Part shown: piece by piece, positions 37,486 to 46,333 of the stretch
How positions within the stretch are numbered: position 1 is the stretch's first letter
Layout: each line of letters opens with the position of its first letter
Source: Alkalinema sp. RU_4_3
GTDB lineage: Bacteria > Cyanobacteriota > Cyanobacteriia > Leptolyngbyales > Leptolyngbyaceae
DNA: 54,736 nt
Assembly: GCA_012031975.1 (NCBI GenBank)
Contig: JAAUSA010000007.1
Coordinates: 1 to 54,736, forward strand
Direction of reading: 5' to 3'
Notes under the pieces: model-generated
The model's database searches: none
The model's input: only the letters and a program-made list of their open reading frames with translations
What the model was told of the DNA's origin: nothing
Made by a program: the position numbers and the translations under genes

Positions 37486-38853
37486 TTAACCCAATGCCTC
37501 CAAACAAATCTGGCGGAAATCATCCCCCCGATGCTCAAAGCTATTGTATTGGTCAAAACTAGCGCAGGCCGGAGACAGCAACACATGCTTTGCCCCCTTC
37601 TCTAGGGCCACAGCCGCCGCACGGGGCACCGCCGCCGCCATCGTACCCACCTCCTCATAGTCGTCATAGCCAACCTCCGCAAGGCGTTTGGCAAACTGCT
37701 CCGACGCATCCCCAATCAGCAAAACCTTAACCGCCTTAGCCTTGATCGCCGCCATCCAGGCCTCATCATTGCCCTCCTTCGGATCGCCCCCAGCAATCAA
37801 CACCGTCCCCCCCAACATAGAAGACAGACCCACCTCCGCCGCATCGTAGTTTGTCGCCTTGCTATCGTTGATAAACTCAACATTCTTCCAAGTGCGAATC
37901 AGTTCCAAACGGTGGGGCACCCCCGGAAACTCCCGCATCGCCTTCTCGATCTCCGCCGCCCCCAATCCCGAAAAAATGCGCCGCCGCCGCCGCCATCAGC
38001 ATATTTTGCAAATTGTGCTGACCGGGCATCTTCAGCGCCTCAGCAGGAAAGAGTTTTTCACCCTGGATCGTCACCCAGCCAGATTCGTCAATATAGGCAC
38101 CCAGATCGGGATTGCCAGGGAGTTTATCCTTACCGTGGATGCTTGTCCAACAGGCGTATTCGCTAATTGGGTAACGTTTCTCCTGGGCCATCTGCCGCAG
38201 GTAAACATCGTCGCCATTGAAGATCTGAAGGCGCGATCGACTCAGCAACCTAGCCTTCAGATCATAGTAACGACTCAGCGTCTTGTGCCGCGCCAGATGA
38301 TCGGGCGTAAACGTCGTCCAAAGCGCAATATTCGGCGTCAAACTCGGCGAAGACTCAATCTGATAGCTACTCAACTCCGCAATGCAAAACTCCGGCGGCT
38401 CCGGCAACAGCGCCACCTCACAGGCGGCATAGCCGATGTTACCAAACGCAGGCGCATGGTGCCCGGCGGCCGCAAACATGGCGGCGGTCAAAGCGGTCGT
38501 CGTCGTTTTACCATTCGTCCCTGTGATGGCAATCCAGGGACGATCGCCAAGCTCCGCCAAGCCAGCTCCATCTCACCGATCGTCACCACACCCAACCGAC
38601 GGGCCTTTTCCAGGGCAGGCAGATCCCAGGGCACCCCCGGACTAACCACCACCAGTTCAAGGTCCCGGCCCTCGGGGTCAAAGGTATCCCCAAGCTGCAC
38701 CTGGATGCCCTCTTGGGTCAGGGCTTGGCTTTGCGAAAGTAGGGTTTCTGAACTGGCGCGATCGCTCAGGACAACATCGTAGCCCTGGGTTTTGAGCAGG
38801 CGGGCGGCGGCATTGCCAGACTTTCCGAATCCGATGACAGCAGCGTTGGGCAT
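37486..38853 (-). CDS. murD: UDP-N-acetylmuramoylalanine-D-glutamate ligase (frame broken twice)
   Basis: Three overlapping frames assemble into one MurD of about 455 residues. The N-terminal domain has [18 protein letters not shown] and [12 protein letters not shown]; the central has the P-loop [18 protein letters not shown] and NIGYA, then [16 protein letters not shown]; the C-terminal has [22 protein letters not shown] and VLIAGG. Breaks lie near 38548-38556 (one base missing before [10 protein letters not shown]) and 37976-37986 (in the GCG-rich stretch before GAAEIEKAM). The enzyme adds D-Glu to UMA in peptidoglycan synthesis and is essential, so both breaks are probably sequence errors. 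Confidence 0.88.
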
Positions 38854-38887
38854 GGGTGTTGGGGGGAGCGGGGGGAGTTGAGGTGCG

Positions 38888-39916
38888 TTAGATCGAGTAG
38901 TCCATGGGGAAGGACTTGGCTTCCTTGGGTTTGATATAGACCTGCTGGTCGGCGACCAGGTTGAGTTCGTCAAACCGTTCGCGGGTCAGGTTGGCCATCA
39001 TGGTTTGGCCGTCTTCGAGCTGGAGTTCGGCTTGGATTTCATGGCCCATATGGACGATGCGATCGACCCTTGCAGGCACGGTGCTGGAACTCGCCACCAG
39101 GGCTACCAAGATATCGTGGGGCCGCAAAAACACCTCCGAATCCCCTGAGGAATTGCCTGCCCCAAAGCCACCGCCCTGGAACATCTGGGAGTTGGTGGGT
39201 AGCACATTCACTGGCCCAATAAAACTCATCACGAAGGCCGAGGCCGGATGGTCGTAGACCTGGGCCGGGGTGCCGATCTGCTCGACGCGCCCTCTATGCA
39301 TCACGACGATCTCATCGGATACCTCCATGGCCTCCTCCTGGTCGTGGGTGACGAACACCGTGGTCACATGCACCTCATCGTGGAGGCGCCGCAGCCAGGC
39401 CCGCAGGTCCTTACGCACCTTAGCATCCAAGGCCCCAAAGGGTTCATCCAGCAGTAGCACCTTGGGTTCCACCGCCAGGGCACGGGCTAGGGCGATCCGC
39501 TGCCGCTGTCCCCCGGAGAGCTGGGAGGGATAGCGATCGCCCATGCCAGACAACTGCACCAGCTCCAGCAATTCATCGACGCGGTTTTTGACGCGGTTCT
39601 TGGGCACCTTGCGGATGTTCATGCCAAAGGCAATGTTGTCGCGGACGGTCAGGTGTTTGAATAAAGCATAGTGTTGGAACACAAAGCCAATATTGCGCTC
39701 CTGGACCGTCTGGTCCGTGGCATCCTCGCCCGTGAGAAAGATTCGCCCGCTGTCGGGGGTTTCGAGGCCAGCGATCGATCGCAGTAGGGTGGATTTTCCA
39801 GAACCCGAGGGGCCGAGGAGGGCGACCAGGCCACCGCTCTTAATATCGACAGACACCTGATCGAGTGCTTGGAAGTCCCCATACCGTTTTGAAACATCTT
39901 GAACGCTGATACCCAT
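38888..39916 (-). CDS. cysA: Sulfate/thiosulfate-type ABC transporter ATPase
   Basis: This 342-residue ATPase has Walker [15 protein letters not shown]-loop [14 protein letters not shown], signature [15 protein letters not shown], Walker [13 protein letters not shown] and H-loop FVTHDQEEA, then a C-terminal TOBE-like regulatory domain (VFLRPHDI). The layout and [13 protein letters not shown] region match CysA, which energises sulfate import. No permease or binding-protein gene is adjacent, so specificity is inferred from similarity. Confidence 0.88.
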   Translation of the reverse strand: MGISVQDVSKRYGDFQALDQVSVDIKSGGLVALLGPSGSGKSTLLRSIAGLETPDSGRIFLTGEDATDQTVQERNIGFVFQHYALFKHLTVRDNIAFGMNIRKVPKNRVKNRVDELLELVQLSGMGDRYPSQLSGGQRQRIALARALAVEPKVLLLDEPFGALDAKVRKDLRAWLRRLHDEVHVTTVFVTHDQEEAMEVSDEIVVMHRGRVEQIGTPAQVYDHPASAFVMSFIGPVNVLPTNSQMFQGGGFGAGNSSGDSEVFLRPHDILVALVASSSTVPARVDRIVHMGHEIQAELQLEDGQTMMANLTRERFDELNLVADQQVYIKPKEAKSFPMDYSI

Positions 39917-40005
39917 AAAACACTCAGAGCCAAAGGCCTCGACAACAGAGATTGCTGCTCTCCAGAATACAACAAAGCACTGACGCTCTGGGATGGACCC
40001 GATTG

Positions 40006-40930
40006 TCAGTGCATCAAAGGAGAGTCTGCCTGGGGCCTTAGGCCTGCTGGTCCTCCTGCTGGCAGGTCAGGCAATGCTGGGGCTTTTTGGGAATGGGCCG
40101 GGCTGGGTTGGCCGTAGCCGTTTTTCTCTAGGAACTGGCGCAACTGCTGGAAGAACACTTGGCGATCGCGCTCTTTGTACACCTCATTTAAGCGCTGCCA
40201 GCCTACTTCCGGCTGCCTAGGGCATATTGATCCGCCAGGTAGGCGGCCAGATACCCCCGCACCTCACGGCTTTCGGTCTGAGCCCGCAGGACATTTTGCC
40301 AGTTCTGTTCGGCGCTCTGCCGGATCGCCTCAGGGTATTGCTCCGTGGCATCCTGCAATTGACCGTCTTCGTAGCGCCATACCTTTAAGGGATAGCCGGA
40401 GGCCGCATAGCTGGAGAAGGCATAGGCGAAGCGATCGTCCCCGCTTTGCAGTTCGGGCAGACCGTCTTTGTTGAGGTCGCTGATGCTGTAGGCGGTGTTG
40501 CCCCAGTCGTGGTGGACGGCTTTCTGGGTTCGGTCCCGGCATTGGGGTAGATCAGCGAGTAGGTGCAACAATGGGCACCGCCTGTGTAGAGATCCACCAG
40601 GACCTCGGGCCGATTGTCACCGTCGAGATCCTGGAGGGCAAAGGCTTCACTGCCCTGCTCCGGGAGGGGGCGATCGCCCGCATCTTCGCGCATCACGGGG
40701 CGATCGACGATCAGATCACCGCCCTTGGTCACCTTGAGATGGAGGTTTTGATAGCTTTGATCGATGCGCTGATAGGAGAGCGTGGCCTGGTAGTCCCCCC
40801 ATTGGGACTGCTGCGTAACCGTAGAGGGTGCTTGGCCAAACCCTGACCAATGGAAAACACCCGCACCAAGAAACGAGGGTAAGGCAATGCCTAGACTTCC
40901 CCTCAAGACGAGAAGCTTGATGAAACTCAT
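40006..40930 (-). CDS. Secreted VCBS/FG-GAP-like protein (frame broken twice)
   Basis: This protein of about 308 residues starts with a signal peptide ([23 protein letters not shown]). A core contains calcium-loop-like [24 protein letters not shown] and [19 protein letters not shown]. One break lies at the G3 run 40526-40528 (one base missing before [12 protein letters not shown]). A second lies near 40207-40212, where the apparent stop after GSRK disappears if one base is added and the frame continues [30 protein letters not shown] to a TGA at 40006-40008. The function is unknown; such proteins may be cell-surface. Confidence 0.7.
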
Positions 40931-41035
40931 ATATGTTCGGAACTCAAAAGTAGATGCGACCTTCAGGATTTCGCCCCGCACAGGACAGGACGAAACTAAA
41001 AATATCCTACTTTCTCGATCCTAAACTGGATAAAT

Positions 41036-41069
41036 AAATACCCCGAAACTGTTAAATTTCGGGGTATTT
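41036..41069. terminator. Terminator downstream of petG
   Basis: AAATACCCCGAAA (41036-41048) and TTTCGGGGTATTT (41057-41069) form a 13-bp perfect stem, 35 bases after the petG stop on the minus strand. Confidence 0.8.
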
Positions 41070-41103
41070 ACGGAGATTGTTGTTTAACCTGGACCGTCAA
41101 GGG

Positions 41104-41220
41104 CTACTCTGCGTCAAACTGGTTGGATCGACGGTACTGGGTGTAGGCGGTGAAAAATAGACCACCCATGGTGAGGGGGATCAGGCCAACAACAATGCCG
41201 AGCAAAATGGGTTCGATCAT
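41104..41220 (-). CDS. petG: Cytochrome b6f complex subunit 5 (PetG)
   Basis: This 38-residue single-helix protein ([20 protein letters not shown] start, then [15 protein letters not shown]) is the canonical PetG size and sequence type. It is a peripheral helix needed for assembly of the b6f complex in the thylakoid membrane. AGGAGAGAG precedes the ATG at 41220. It is divergent from cytM, so two electron-transfer genes share a promoter region. Confidence 0.92.
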   Translation of the reverse strand: MIEPILLGIVVGLIPLTMGGLFFTAYTQYRRSNQFDAE

Positions 41221-41440
41221 GGGTCTCTCTCCTGAAGGCGGGCATGATTGCTTTGCGCCTATGTGTAAAAACTTAATGAGGTATGGCGTTATCTTAAGGC
41301 CCAGGGGGTGCGATCGGCAACTAGTGGTTTGGGATGAAAGACCTGGGAGGGTGGTGGCAGAAAGGGTACAACAGCTTTGCAATGGGCCGGAATCTTTGGT
41401 AAAGTTTTGCATAGGGCTGATTGATTCGCTTTTAAGATTG

Positions 41441-41851
41441 ATGCTTTTACAAAACTCGACTCATAAGACGTTACGAATCTCTGAAACGAAGGACGACTTG
41501 CCACAGCAAGAATGGGTCCGGTCATTGCTGCTCATGGTTTCCCTTGTGGGCTTGGTCGTGGGACTCATGGGTCTGTATACAAGCAATCGCCCTAGCGCCT
41601 ATGTTCAGAATGTGTTGGCGCTGCCGGGGGAACGGCAACAGGGGGCGGCTATTTTCTCAATGAACTGTGCGGTCTGCCACGGCTTGATGGCCGATGGCCG
41701 AGTCGGGCCGAGTTTGAAGAATGTTTCCATGCGCAAGTCTCCCGCTGCCTTGATCGAGCAGGTGACCAGCGGGAAGACGCCGCCGATGCCGCAGTTTCAA
41801 CCGGATCCCCAGGTGATGGCCGATCTGTTGAGCTACCTAGAGAGCCTCTAG
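41441..41851 (+). CDS. cytM: Cytochrome cM
   Basis: This 136-residue c-type cytochrome is membrane anchored by an N-terminal helix ([20 protein letters not shown]). Haem attaches at CAVCHG (Cys76, Cys79, His80) and the sixth ligand is Met116 in TPPMPQFQ. The VGPSL-x-NVS-x-RKS and [13 protein letters not shown] segments match cytochrome cM, which influences respiratory and photosynthetic electron flow under stress. ATG 41441 is chosen; homologues are often shorter, so M32 is an alternative. Its end overlaps the lipid kinase gene by four bases. Confidence 0.85.
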   Translation: MLLQNSTHKTLRISETKDDLPQQEWVRSLLLMVSLVGLVVGLMGLYTSNRPSAYVQNVLALPGERQQGAAIFSMNCAVCHGLMADGRVGPSLKNVSMRKSPAALIEQVTSGKTPPMPQFQPDPQVMADLLSYLESL

Positions 41852-42813
41852 ACGATCGCCGGGTGGGCTTCGAAGGTCGATCGCGAGGTGCTATGGCTCC
41901 AGATCTCCGGATCCGCTCCCTGGGGAATCAAGGCCCAGACGCTCTTGGGTACTATTTGGAAGTCGATGGGGATGGTGCCGATGAAGTCGCCGTCGAGTTG
42001 GATGGGCAGGGCCTTTTTGCCCGAGAAGGTGATGCGTTTGGCCCGGAAGTACTTGACCTTGGGATCGCGGTTGTAGGCCCGAATCAGGACCGATAGTAGG
42101 CGCAGTGGTGCCCCAGCATGCTCCGGCCCTGGATCACGCAGGCATCTAGGAGCCCATCGTCAATCAGCGCATGGGCTGTGAACTTGACGACGCCGCCATA
42201 GAGCTGGCTGTTGCCGATCACGGTCATCAGAATGGGACCGCGAATCCGCTGGCCATCGATACGCAGGTAGATTTTAGAGCCGCGATAGTTCCAGGCCATC
42301 TGGGCCGCCTGCTTGAGATAGGCCAGGGCACCCAGGCGTCTTTTATCCGTGGGATTGAGTTCCTGGGTGACGGCGGCATCGAATCCGACGCTGGCCATCA
42401 GCAGGAAGTGGCGGTCGCAGTCCTTGCCGGTGGCCCGGCCCAGATCGATTTGGCGGCGATCGGCGGTGAGTAGGGCGCGGGCGGACTGTTCCACATCCAT
42501 GGGCAGGCCCATTTCCCTGGCCCAGACGTTGACGGTGCCAGCGGGGAGGGTGGCGAAGGCGGTGTCGCTGCCCACTAAGCCATTGATCACTTCGTTGACG
42601 GTGCCATCGCCGCCGGCGGCCACCACCAGGTCGTAGCCGCCCTCGGCGGCGGCGCGGGCAATCCCGGTGGCATCTCCGGCGGAGGCGGTGGGGGCAAGAT
42701 CCACCTGCCAGCGGGCGGCGGTCCAAATTTGGGCGGCGCGATCGATGGCGCTACGCAACTGGGGCGGCTTGGCCAGCCTGGGGATTGAATACGATTAGCA
42801 CACGAAGGGTCAT
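41848..42813 (-). CDS. YegS/diacylglycerol kinase-family lipid kinase (frame broken at both ends)
   Basis: The reconstructed kinase is about 321 residues: MTLRVLIVFNPQAGQAA (in a different frame, one C too many at 42761-42764), LVVAAGGDGTVNEVINGL, FATLPAGTVNVWARE, and DGLLDACVIQGRSMLGH. After this the frame breaks near 42108-42113; adding one base extends it through VLIRAYNRDPKVKYFRAKRITFSGKKALPIQLDGDF and SVWALIPQGADPE to a TAG at 41848-41850. GGDGTVNE and PxGTxN are the catalytic DAGK signature. It phosphorylates a lipid, probably diacylglycerol or a sphingoid base. Confidence 0.82.
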
Positions 42814-42889
42814 AGAGGTGGGAGAATCACAGGGATTCGATTAAGCTGATTCGATTATCTCTGGCAATTCGATTAGGCAGCAAGCGTAT

Positions 42890-43360
42890 ATGGGATTTTG
42901 TTTGTTTGTATACGGCACTTTGCAGCCGGGGTATGCTCCCTATGAGCAGTTTTGCGCGCCCTATGTGGGTCAGGCGATCGAGGCGGCTGTGCGGGGGGCG
43001 CTCTACCAGTTGCCCTTGGGCTATCCCTCGATGGTGCCGGGGGAGGGCTGGGTGAAGGGCTATTGGCTTCAGTTGGACCATGATGAGGCCTGGATGGGGC
43101 TCGATGAGTATGAGAGCCATGATGAGGCTGTTTTTGAATCCCACTATCCCCAGCTCAAGATGAGTGAGATGGAATATGGGCGCTGGCGAACGGATGTCTA
43201 CGATGGGGCGGAGCATTTGTTGGGTCAGGCCTGGGTCTATGGCATGAATCGATCGCAGGTGGAGGCCCTGGGTGGGCTGTGGATTGAGTCGGGGGATTGG
43301 GGGGAGTATTTGGGAAAGATAGAAGATAGAAGATGGAAGATGGAAAGTATGAAAGGTTAA
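42890..43360 (+). CDS. Gamma-glutamylcyclotransferase-fold protein
   Basis: This 156-residue AIG2/GGCT-like protein begins FCLFVYGTLQPGYAPYEQF, with GALYQLPLGYPSMVPGEGWVKGYWLQL, LDEYESHDEAVFE (catalytic Glu region) and AWVYGMN. The family rearranges gamma-glutamyl groups to 5-oxoproline, but many members have unknown substrates. The C-terminus is short and basic (RRWKMESMKG). Confidence 0.85.
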   Translation: MGFCLFVYGTLQPGYAPYEQFCAPYVGQAIEAAVRGALYQLPLGYPSMVPGEGWVKGYWLQLDHDEAWMGLDEYESHDEAVFESHYPQLKMSEMEYGRWRTDVYDGAEHLLGQAWVYGMNRSQVEALGGLWIESGDWGEYLGKIEDRRWKMESMKG

Positions 43361-43442
43361 TGAAGGGAATATGAGATGATTTTGAAACAATTTAATTGTG
43401 AACTATGGAATGATGGATAGACTGTGACGGAATGGGTGGGAA

Positions 43443-44052
43443 ATGCTGACAGCTTTTACGGCGGGACTTTTATTAATTGGGATTTCGGAATTAGGGGATA
43501 AGACGTTTTTTATCTCGCTTTGTCTGGCGATGCGTTATCCGAGAAGGTGGGTGTTTTGGGGCGATCGCTGCTCTAGCGTTGATGACGGTGTTGTCGGTGT
43601 TGATGGGTCAGGCGGTGGCGTTATTGCCAAAGCATGTGACGAGAATCGCTAGTATTGTTTTGTTTTTAGGGTTTGGGTTAAAGCTTTTGTATGATGCGAA
43701 GCAGATGCGGCCCCAGGGTGTGGCCTGCGATGCGGAGCAGGAGGCCTTTGAAGATGTGGAGAATGCGGCGGCGGGCTTGGGGCGGCGTCCGGGGAGGATC
43801 GTACTGAAGACCTTTGTGATGACGTTTTTGGGGGAGTGGGGCGATCGCACTCAGTTTGCGACGATTACGTTGGCGGCGGCGCAGGATCCCTGGGGGGTAA
43901 CGGCGGGGGCGATCGTGGGCCATGGGGTTTGTGCGGCGATCGCGGTGTACTGTGGGAAGTTGGTGGCGGGCAGGCTGTCGGAGCGGCTGGTGACGGCCTG
44001 TGGGGGGCTGTTGTTTCTGGTCTTTGCTGGGGTGACGGCGCTGGGGCATTAG
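43443..44052 (+). CDS. TMEM165/GDT1-family cation transporter (frame broken once)
   Basis: The protein of about 203 residues has both E-x-G-D-(K/R)-T signatures, ELGDKTFFISL in the first frame and EWGDRTQFATI in the second, with six hydrophobic segments. The break is at 43553-43561 (TTTTGGGG), where the sequence reads one base out relative to the expected VFxGAIAALALMTVLSVLMGQ. Family members move Mn2+ (and Ca2+) out of the cytoplasm or into the thylakoid; cyanobacterial Mnx and plant PAM71 are relatives. Confidence 0.85.
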
Positions 44053-44606
44053 GGGTTGGTGAGCCAGGCTTCTAGGTCGGCGATCGTATTGAAGTTGAGT
44101 AGGGCAATCGCGAGGTTTTGCTGTTGGTCTGGGGAGAGTTGGGTGATGCGATCGGTGATTGCTTTGGGGAGGGGGCCAACTTTTTGTCTGAGCTGGAGTG
44201 AAACAAGGGATTGGCGCTCTTCGGCTTTACCTTCTTTGCGACCAATTTTGCGGCCAATTCGTTCGACGCTGGTGATGTAAGGCATTTTGCGTTCCTCTTC
44301 GTAGGTCTTTAATTCTTGCCAGAACTCTTTCTCTTCTGGCGCAGGGCTTGGATGAAGCTTTGAATGGCGTCGTACTGGTCTGCCATCCGCGAAGTAGAAG
44401 TGAATTTCTCGTTCTCGCAGGAAAACTTCTACTAGGCTACTGACGGTGCTTTTGAATCCCAAGGCCGAGATGATGTCGGAGGGCAAGGTTAGAAAGCCAG
44501 AAAATCCCGTATCAATCACGGTATCGACCAGTTGCGTCGCCGTGCCATTTTTGAGGACGATCGGCAATGTCGCCTCACAGTTCTGATTCACAGTCCCTTG
44601 CATCAT
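44049..44606 (-). pseudogene. Chimeric frame: truncated clan-AA aspartic protease plus DUF4351 tail
   Basis: Residues 1-52 match the start of a retropepsin-like protease (MMQGTVNQNCEATLPIVL, DTVIDTGFSGFLTLPSDII). Similarity then stops. Residues 90-185 match the end of Rpn-type PD-(D/E)xK proteins with DUF4351 (EFWQELKTYEEERKMPYITSVERIG, LRQKVGPLPKAITDRITQLS, ALLNFNTIADLEAWL). Between them another frame reads ADQYDAIQSFIQALRQKE, which belongs with the second part. So a deletion joined two genes and an indel lies near 44330. I do not expect a functional product unless the join is an assembly error. Confidence 0.6.
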
Positions 44607-44878
44607 CGCGCTGTTTTCAGGCTTCTTGCACCAAAGTGGTCAACTGCCGGATGCCCGATGCGAACGAACCAGGTCTGAGGATCTGAGGCTTTGGCGAGTA
44701 GCCGTTTTGATGCGGCTAGCAGATCGTCAGCGACCTCAAAGGCCCCGGTTTCGATGTCGATCGCCACGATCCTCCCATGGTTGCCTTCTTCAACCTGTTG
44801 GCGCACCTCTGATTCATACAGAGCATCACCACGCTGGGCAAACTCTTCTTTGCTATATCGGGGCTGTCGGACTGCCAT
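44603..44878 (-). CDS. Small conserved protein paired with the aspartic protease
   Basis: This 91-residue protein (MAVRQPRYSKEEFAQRGDAL, then YESEVRQQVEEGNHGRIVAIDIETGAFEVADD, WFVRIGHPAVDHFG) has close relatives that I recall directly before clan-AA protease genes in cyanobacteria. Its stop overlaps the protease start as ATGA, so the two are translationally coupled. The pair resembles a toxin-antitoxin or regulator-protease module; function is unproved. Confidence 0.75.
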   Translation of the reverse strand: MAVRQPRYSKEEFAQRGDALYESEVRQQVEEGNHGRIVAIDIETGAFEVADDLLAASKRLLAKASDPQTWFVRIGHPAVDHFGARSLKTAR

Positions 44879-44984
44879 AGGGTTGACCTCGCTGCGACTT
44901 CAGTGGCCCTATTATAGCTTGGGGTTGGGGGCGATCGCTTCGGTGGTGATATCAGGCTGTGGAGGCTTTATGGGAGCGATCGGG

Positions 44985-45182
44985 CTAAATGACGATCATT
45001 AATCCCCCCTCGAAGTTAATCGTGCATGATTCATATTGAGGTGTGTCATCGTAAATGGTGAGCTGATGACCCGTGGAAAACTTCAGCGCGAATGAATGTG
45101 GTGGGTTAATACTGAAATCGTTAACAGTTATACGTTGCCTAACTGTTGAGTCGTCGCTTAGTGCCTGGACGGTACAACTCAC
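44985..45182 (-). CDS. Small protein coupled to the GNAT gene
   Basis: This 65-residue frame starts with GTG in a GTGA overlap with the GNAT stop and has a beta-rich sequence (ITVNDFSINPPHSFALKFSTGHQLTIYDDTPQYESCTINFEGGLMIVI). No signal peptide or known family is seen. The exact overlap suggests it is translated after the acetyltransferase as the third part of one unit. Confidence 0.5.
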   Translation of the reverse strand: MSCTVQALSDDSTVRQRITVNDFSINPPHSFALKFSTGHQLTIYDDTPQYESCTINFEGGLMIVI

Positions 45183-45751
45183 AGTTCAATGACAGGCTTC
45201 AAGTCATAGTACATCGTTCGATAGGGGGTTTCTGGCGGCAGGCTTTCATTTGGATCGACAAACTCAAAGCCCAACTTGGTATAGAACCCGGATGCGTCAT
45301 AGGCTGGGTCAGTATCACGATCGTACAGTGCATCCACAGTCACAAATCGTACACCCACCATCGGAACAAGCGCTGCCGCCACATAATCGATCGCCCATTC
45401 CACGAGATACTTTCCAGCACCTTTAGCTCGTCTGTCAACCGCAAGCAAGCCAATTTTGATAGCTGGAAATGTCTGATATTTTACACCCTCCGCAGCGAGG
45501 AGCGGGTTCTCAACCTGTAACTTATCGGCCAGAAGCGTGATGTAACCAACCAGAGCATCATCCACTCGTAGAATCCAGCAGTTGCAGACATTGGCATCGG
45601 ATTCCCGCTGAATGCGCCCCTGTTTCCAATAGGTCACAAATTCTCCCCGAACACAACGAAACCCCTGGCCAAGGCTCAGGAGTTCTGGGGTGAGGGGTTC
45701 GACTGGGAGTTGGGAGAAGTCAATCCCCTCGAATTTACTTTGACTGGGCAT
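45179..45751 (-). CDS. GNAT-family N-acetyltransferase, possible toxin
   Basis: From ATG 45751 this is 190 residues. The acetyl-CoA fold shows as WILRVDDALVGYITLLAD, IKIGLLAVDRRAKGAGKYLVEWAIDYV (the R-x-x-G-x-G/A-like loop, here RRAKGAGKYL), VRFVTVDALYD and GFYTKLGFEFVDP. The size and the small gene overlapping its 5' end resemble GNAT toxins of the TacT/AtaT type, which acetylate aminoacyl-tRNA, but ordinary acetyltransferases look the same. The longer frame (to 45802) overlaps the small gene entirely and is unlikely. Confidence 0.8.
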   Translation of the reverse strand: MPSQSKFEGIDFSQLPVEPLTPELLSLGQGFRCVRGEFVTYWKQGRIQRESDANVCNCWILRVDDALVGYITLLADKLQVENPLLAAEGVKYQTFPAIKIGLLAVDRRAKGAGKYLVEWAIDYVAAALVPMVGVRFVTVDALYDRDTDPAYDASGFYTKLGFEFVDPNESLPPETPYRTMYYDLKPVIEL

Positions 45752-45908
45752 TGTTCTGAGCTTTGCGAAGACGGCGTTCGGCGATTCGTTTGGCAAGGGC
45801 AAGGGCGCGCTCGTTGGTCACGGCCTGCCCGGTTTCGATTGCCTCAATGAGTCGCCTTGCCGACTCACCGACAACTGGCTTAGATTCGGTATGGATAGGA
45901 TACTTCAT
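45735..45908 (-). CDS. Small antitoxin-like protein before the GNAT gene
   Basis: A 57-residue frame begins MKYPIHTESKPVVGESARRL and continues with an amphipathic helix (IEAIETGQAVTNERALALAKRIAERRLRKAQ). Its last codons overlap the GNAT start at 45751. Small size, basic C-terminal helix and overlap with a GNAT gene are typical for antitoxin-toxin order; it lacks an obvious ribbon-helix-helix start. Confidence 0.6.
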   Translation of the reverse strand: MKYPIHTESKPVVGESARRLIEAIETGQAVTNERALALAKRIAERRLRKAQNNAQSK

Positions 45909-45946
45909 TGGACTTCGGATATCTTACCCCTCCAGTATAGCAAGAC

Positions 45947-46117
45947 CTAGACTTTCTGTGTCCAGGCAACTCCACCCATGATGATTCGGGCGATCGCATT
46001 GATCCCTAACCCAGCCCTAGCCAAACTCCCTGCTTCGATCGTCGGGAACAGGACGATACTGAGAACCGGGATCACGATCGCGCCAATTCGCATAGCCCGC
46101 AGCAACTTCCGCTTCAT
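45947..46117 (-). CDS. Possible small membrane protein
   Basis: A 56-residue frame (MKRKLLRAMRIGAIVIPVLS, then IVLFPTIEAGSLARAGLGINAIARIIMGGVAW) has a basic start and one hydrophobic stretch. It overlaps the left arm of the long attC candidate at 46004-46193; both may not be real. I give it low confidence. Confidence 0.35.
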   Translation of the reverse strand: MKRKLLRAMRIGAIVIPVLSIVLFPTIEAGSLARAGLGINAIARIIMGGVAWTQKV

Positions 46118-46193
46118 CGGAGACACATTTTTAGATAACCTTTGGACTCAGCTCACTGCTTTGACACCGTCCGGCTCAGGGCTTATGTTATGC
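46004..46193 (-). repeat. Candidate attC site 5 (long form), end of the array
   Basis: Reading the minus strand: R'' GCATAAC (46187-46193), L'' with GCCCTGAGCCGGA, a spacer of about 145 bases, L' GGCTAGGGC and R' GTTAGGG (46004-46010). L'' carries an extra G relative to L', exactly as in the four other sites. The spacer is longer than the usual attC range; a shorter 61-base pairing using AGATAAC at 46133 is possible but pairs less well. Confidence 0.45.
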
Positions 46194-46333
46194 GGCGATG
46201 TCACCAGTTCTGTCAGGCACATACTCAACCCCCGTAATGGTTCTCCGTATAGTAGAGAAAAGCATCTCAGTGTTGGGAATTACCATAGCACTTTGTCAAA
46301 GGAACAAGTTACTAGGGCAATAGATAGATTGTA

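Noticed and set aside
37859-38782. Plus-strand frame of 307 codons over murD
   Set aside because: Antisense of murD, Arg-rich; murD is certain in spite of its frame breaks.
7589-44052. Programmed frameshifting as the cause of the many broken frames
   Set aside because: The sites lack a common slippery heptamer, occur in many unrelated core genes and can be repaired by one base in a homopolymer.
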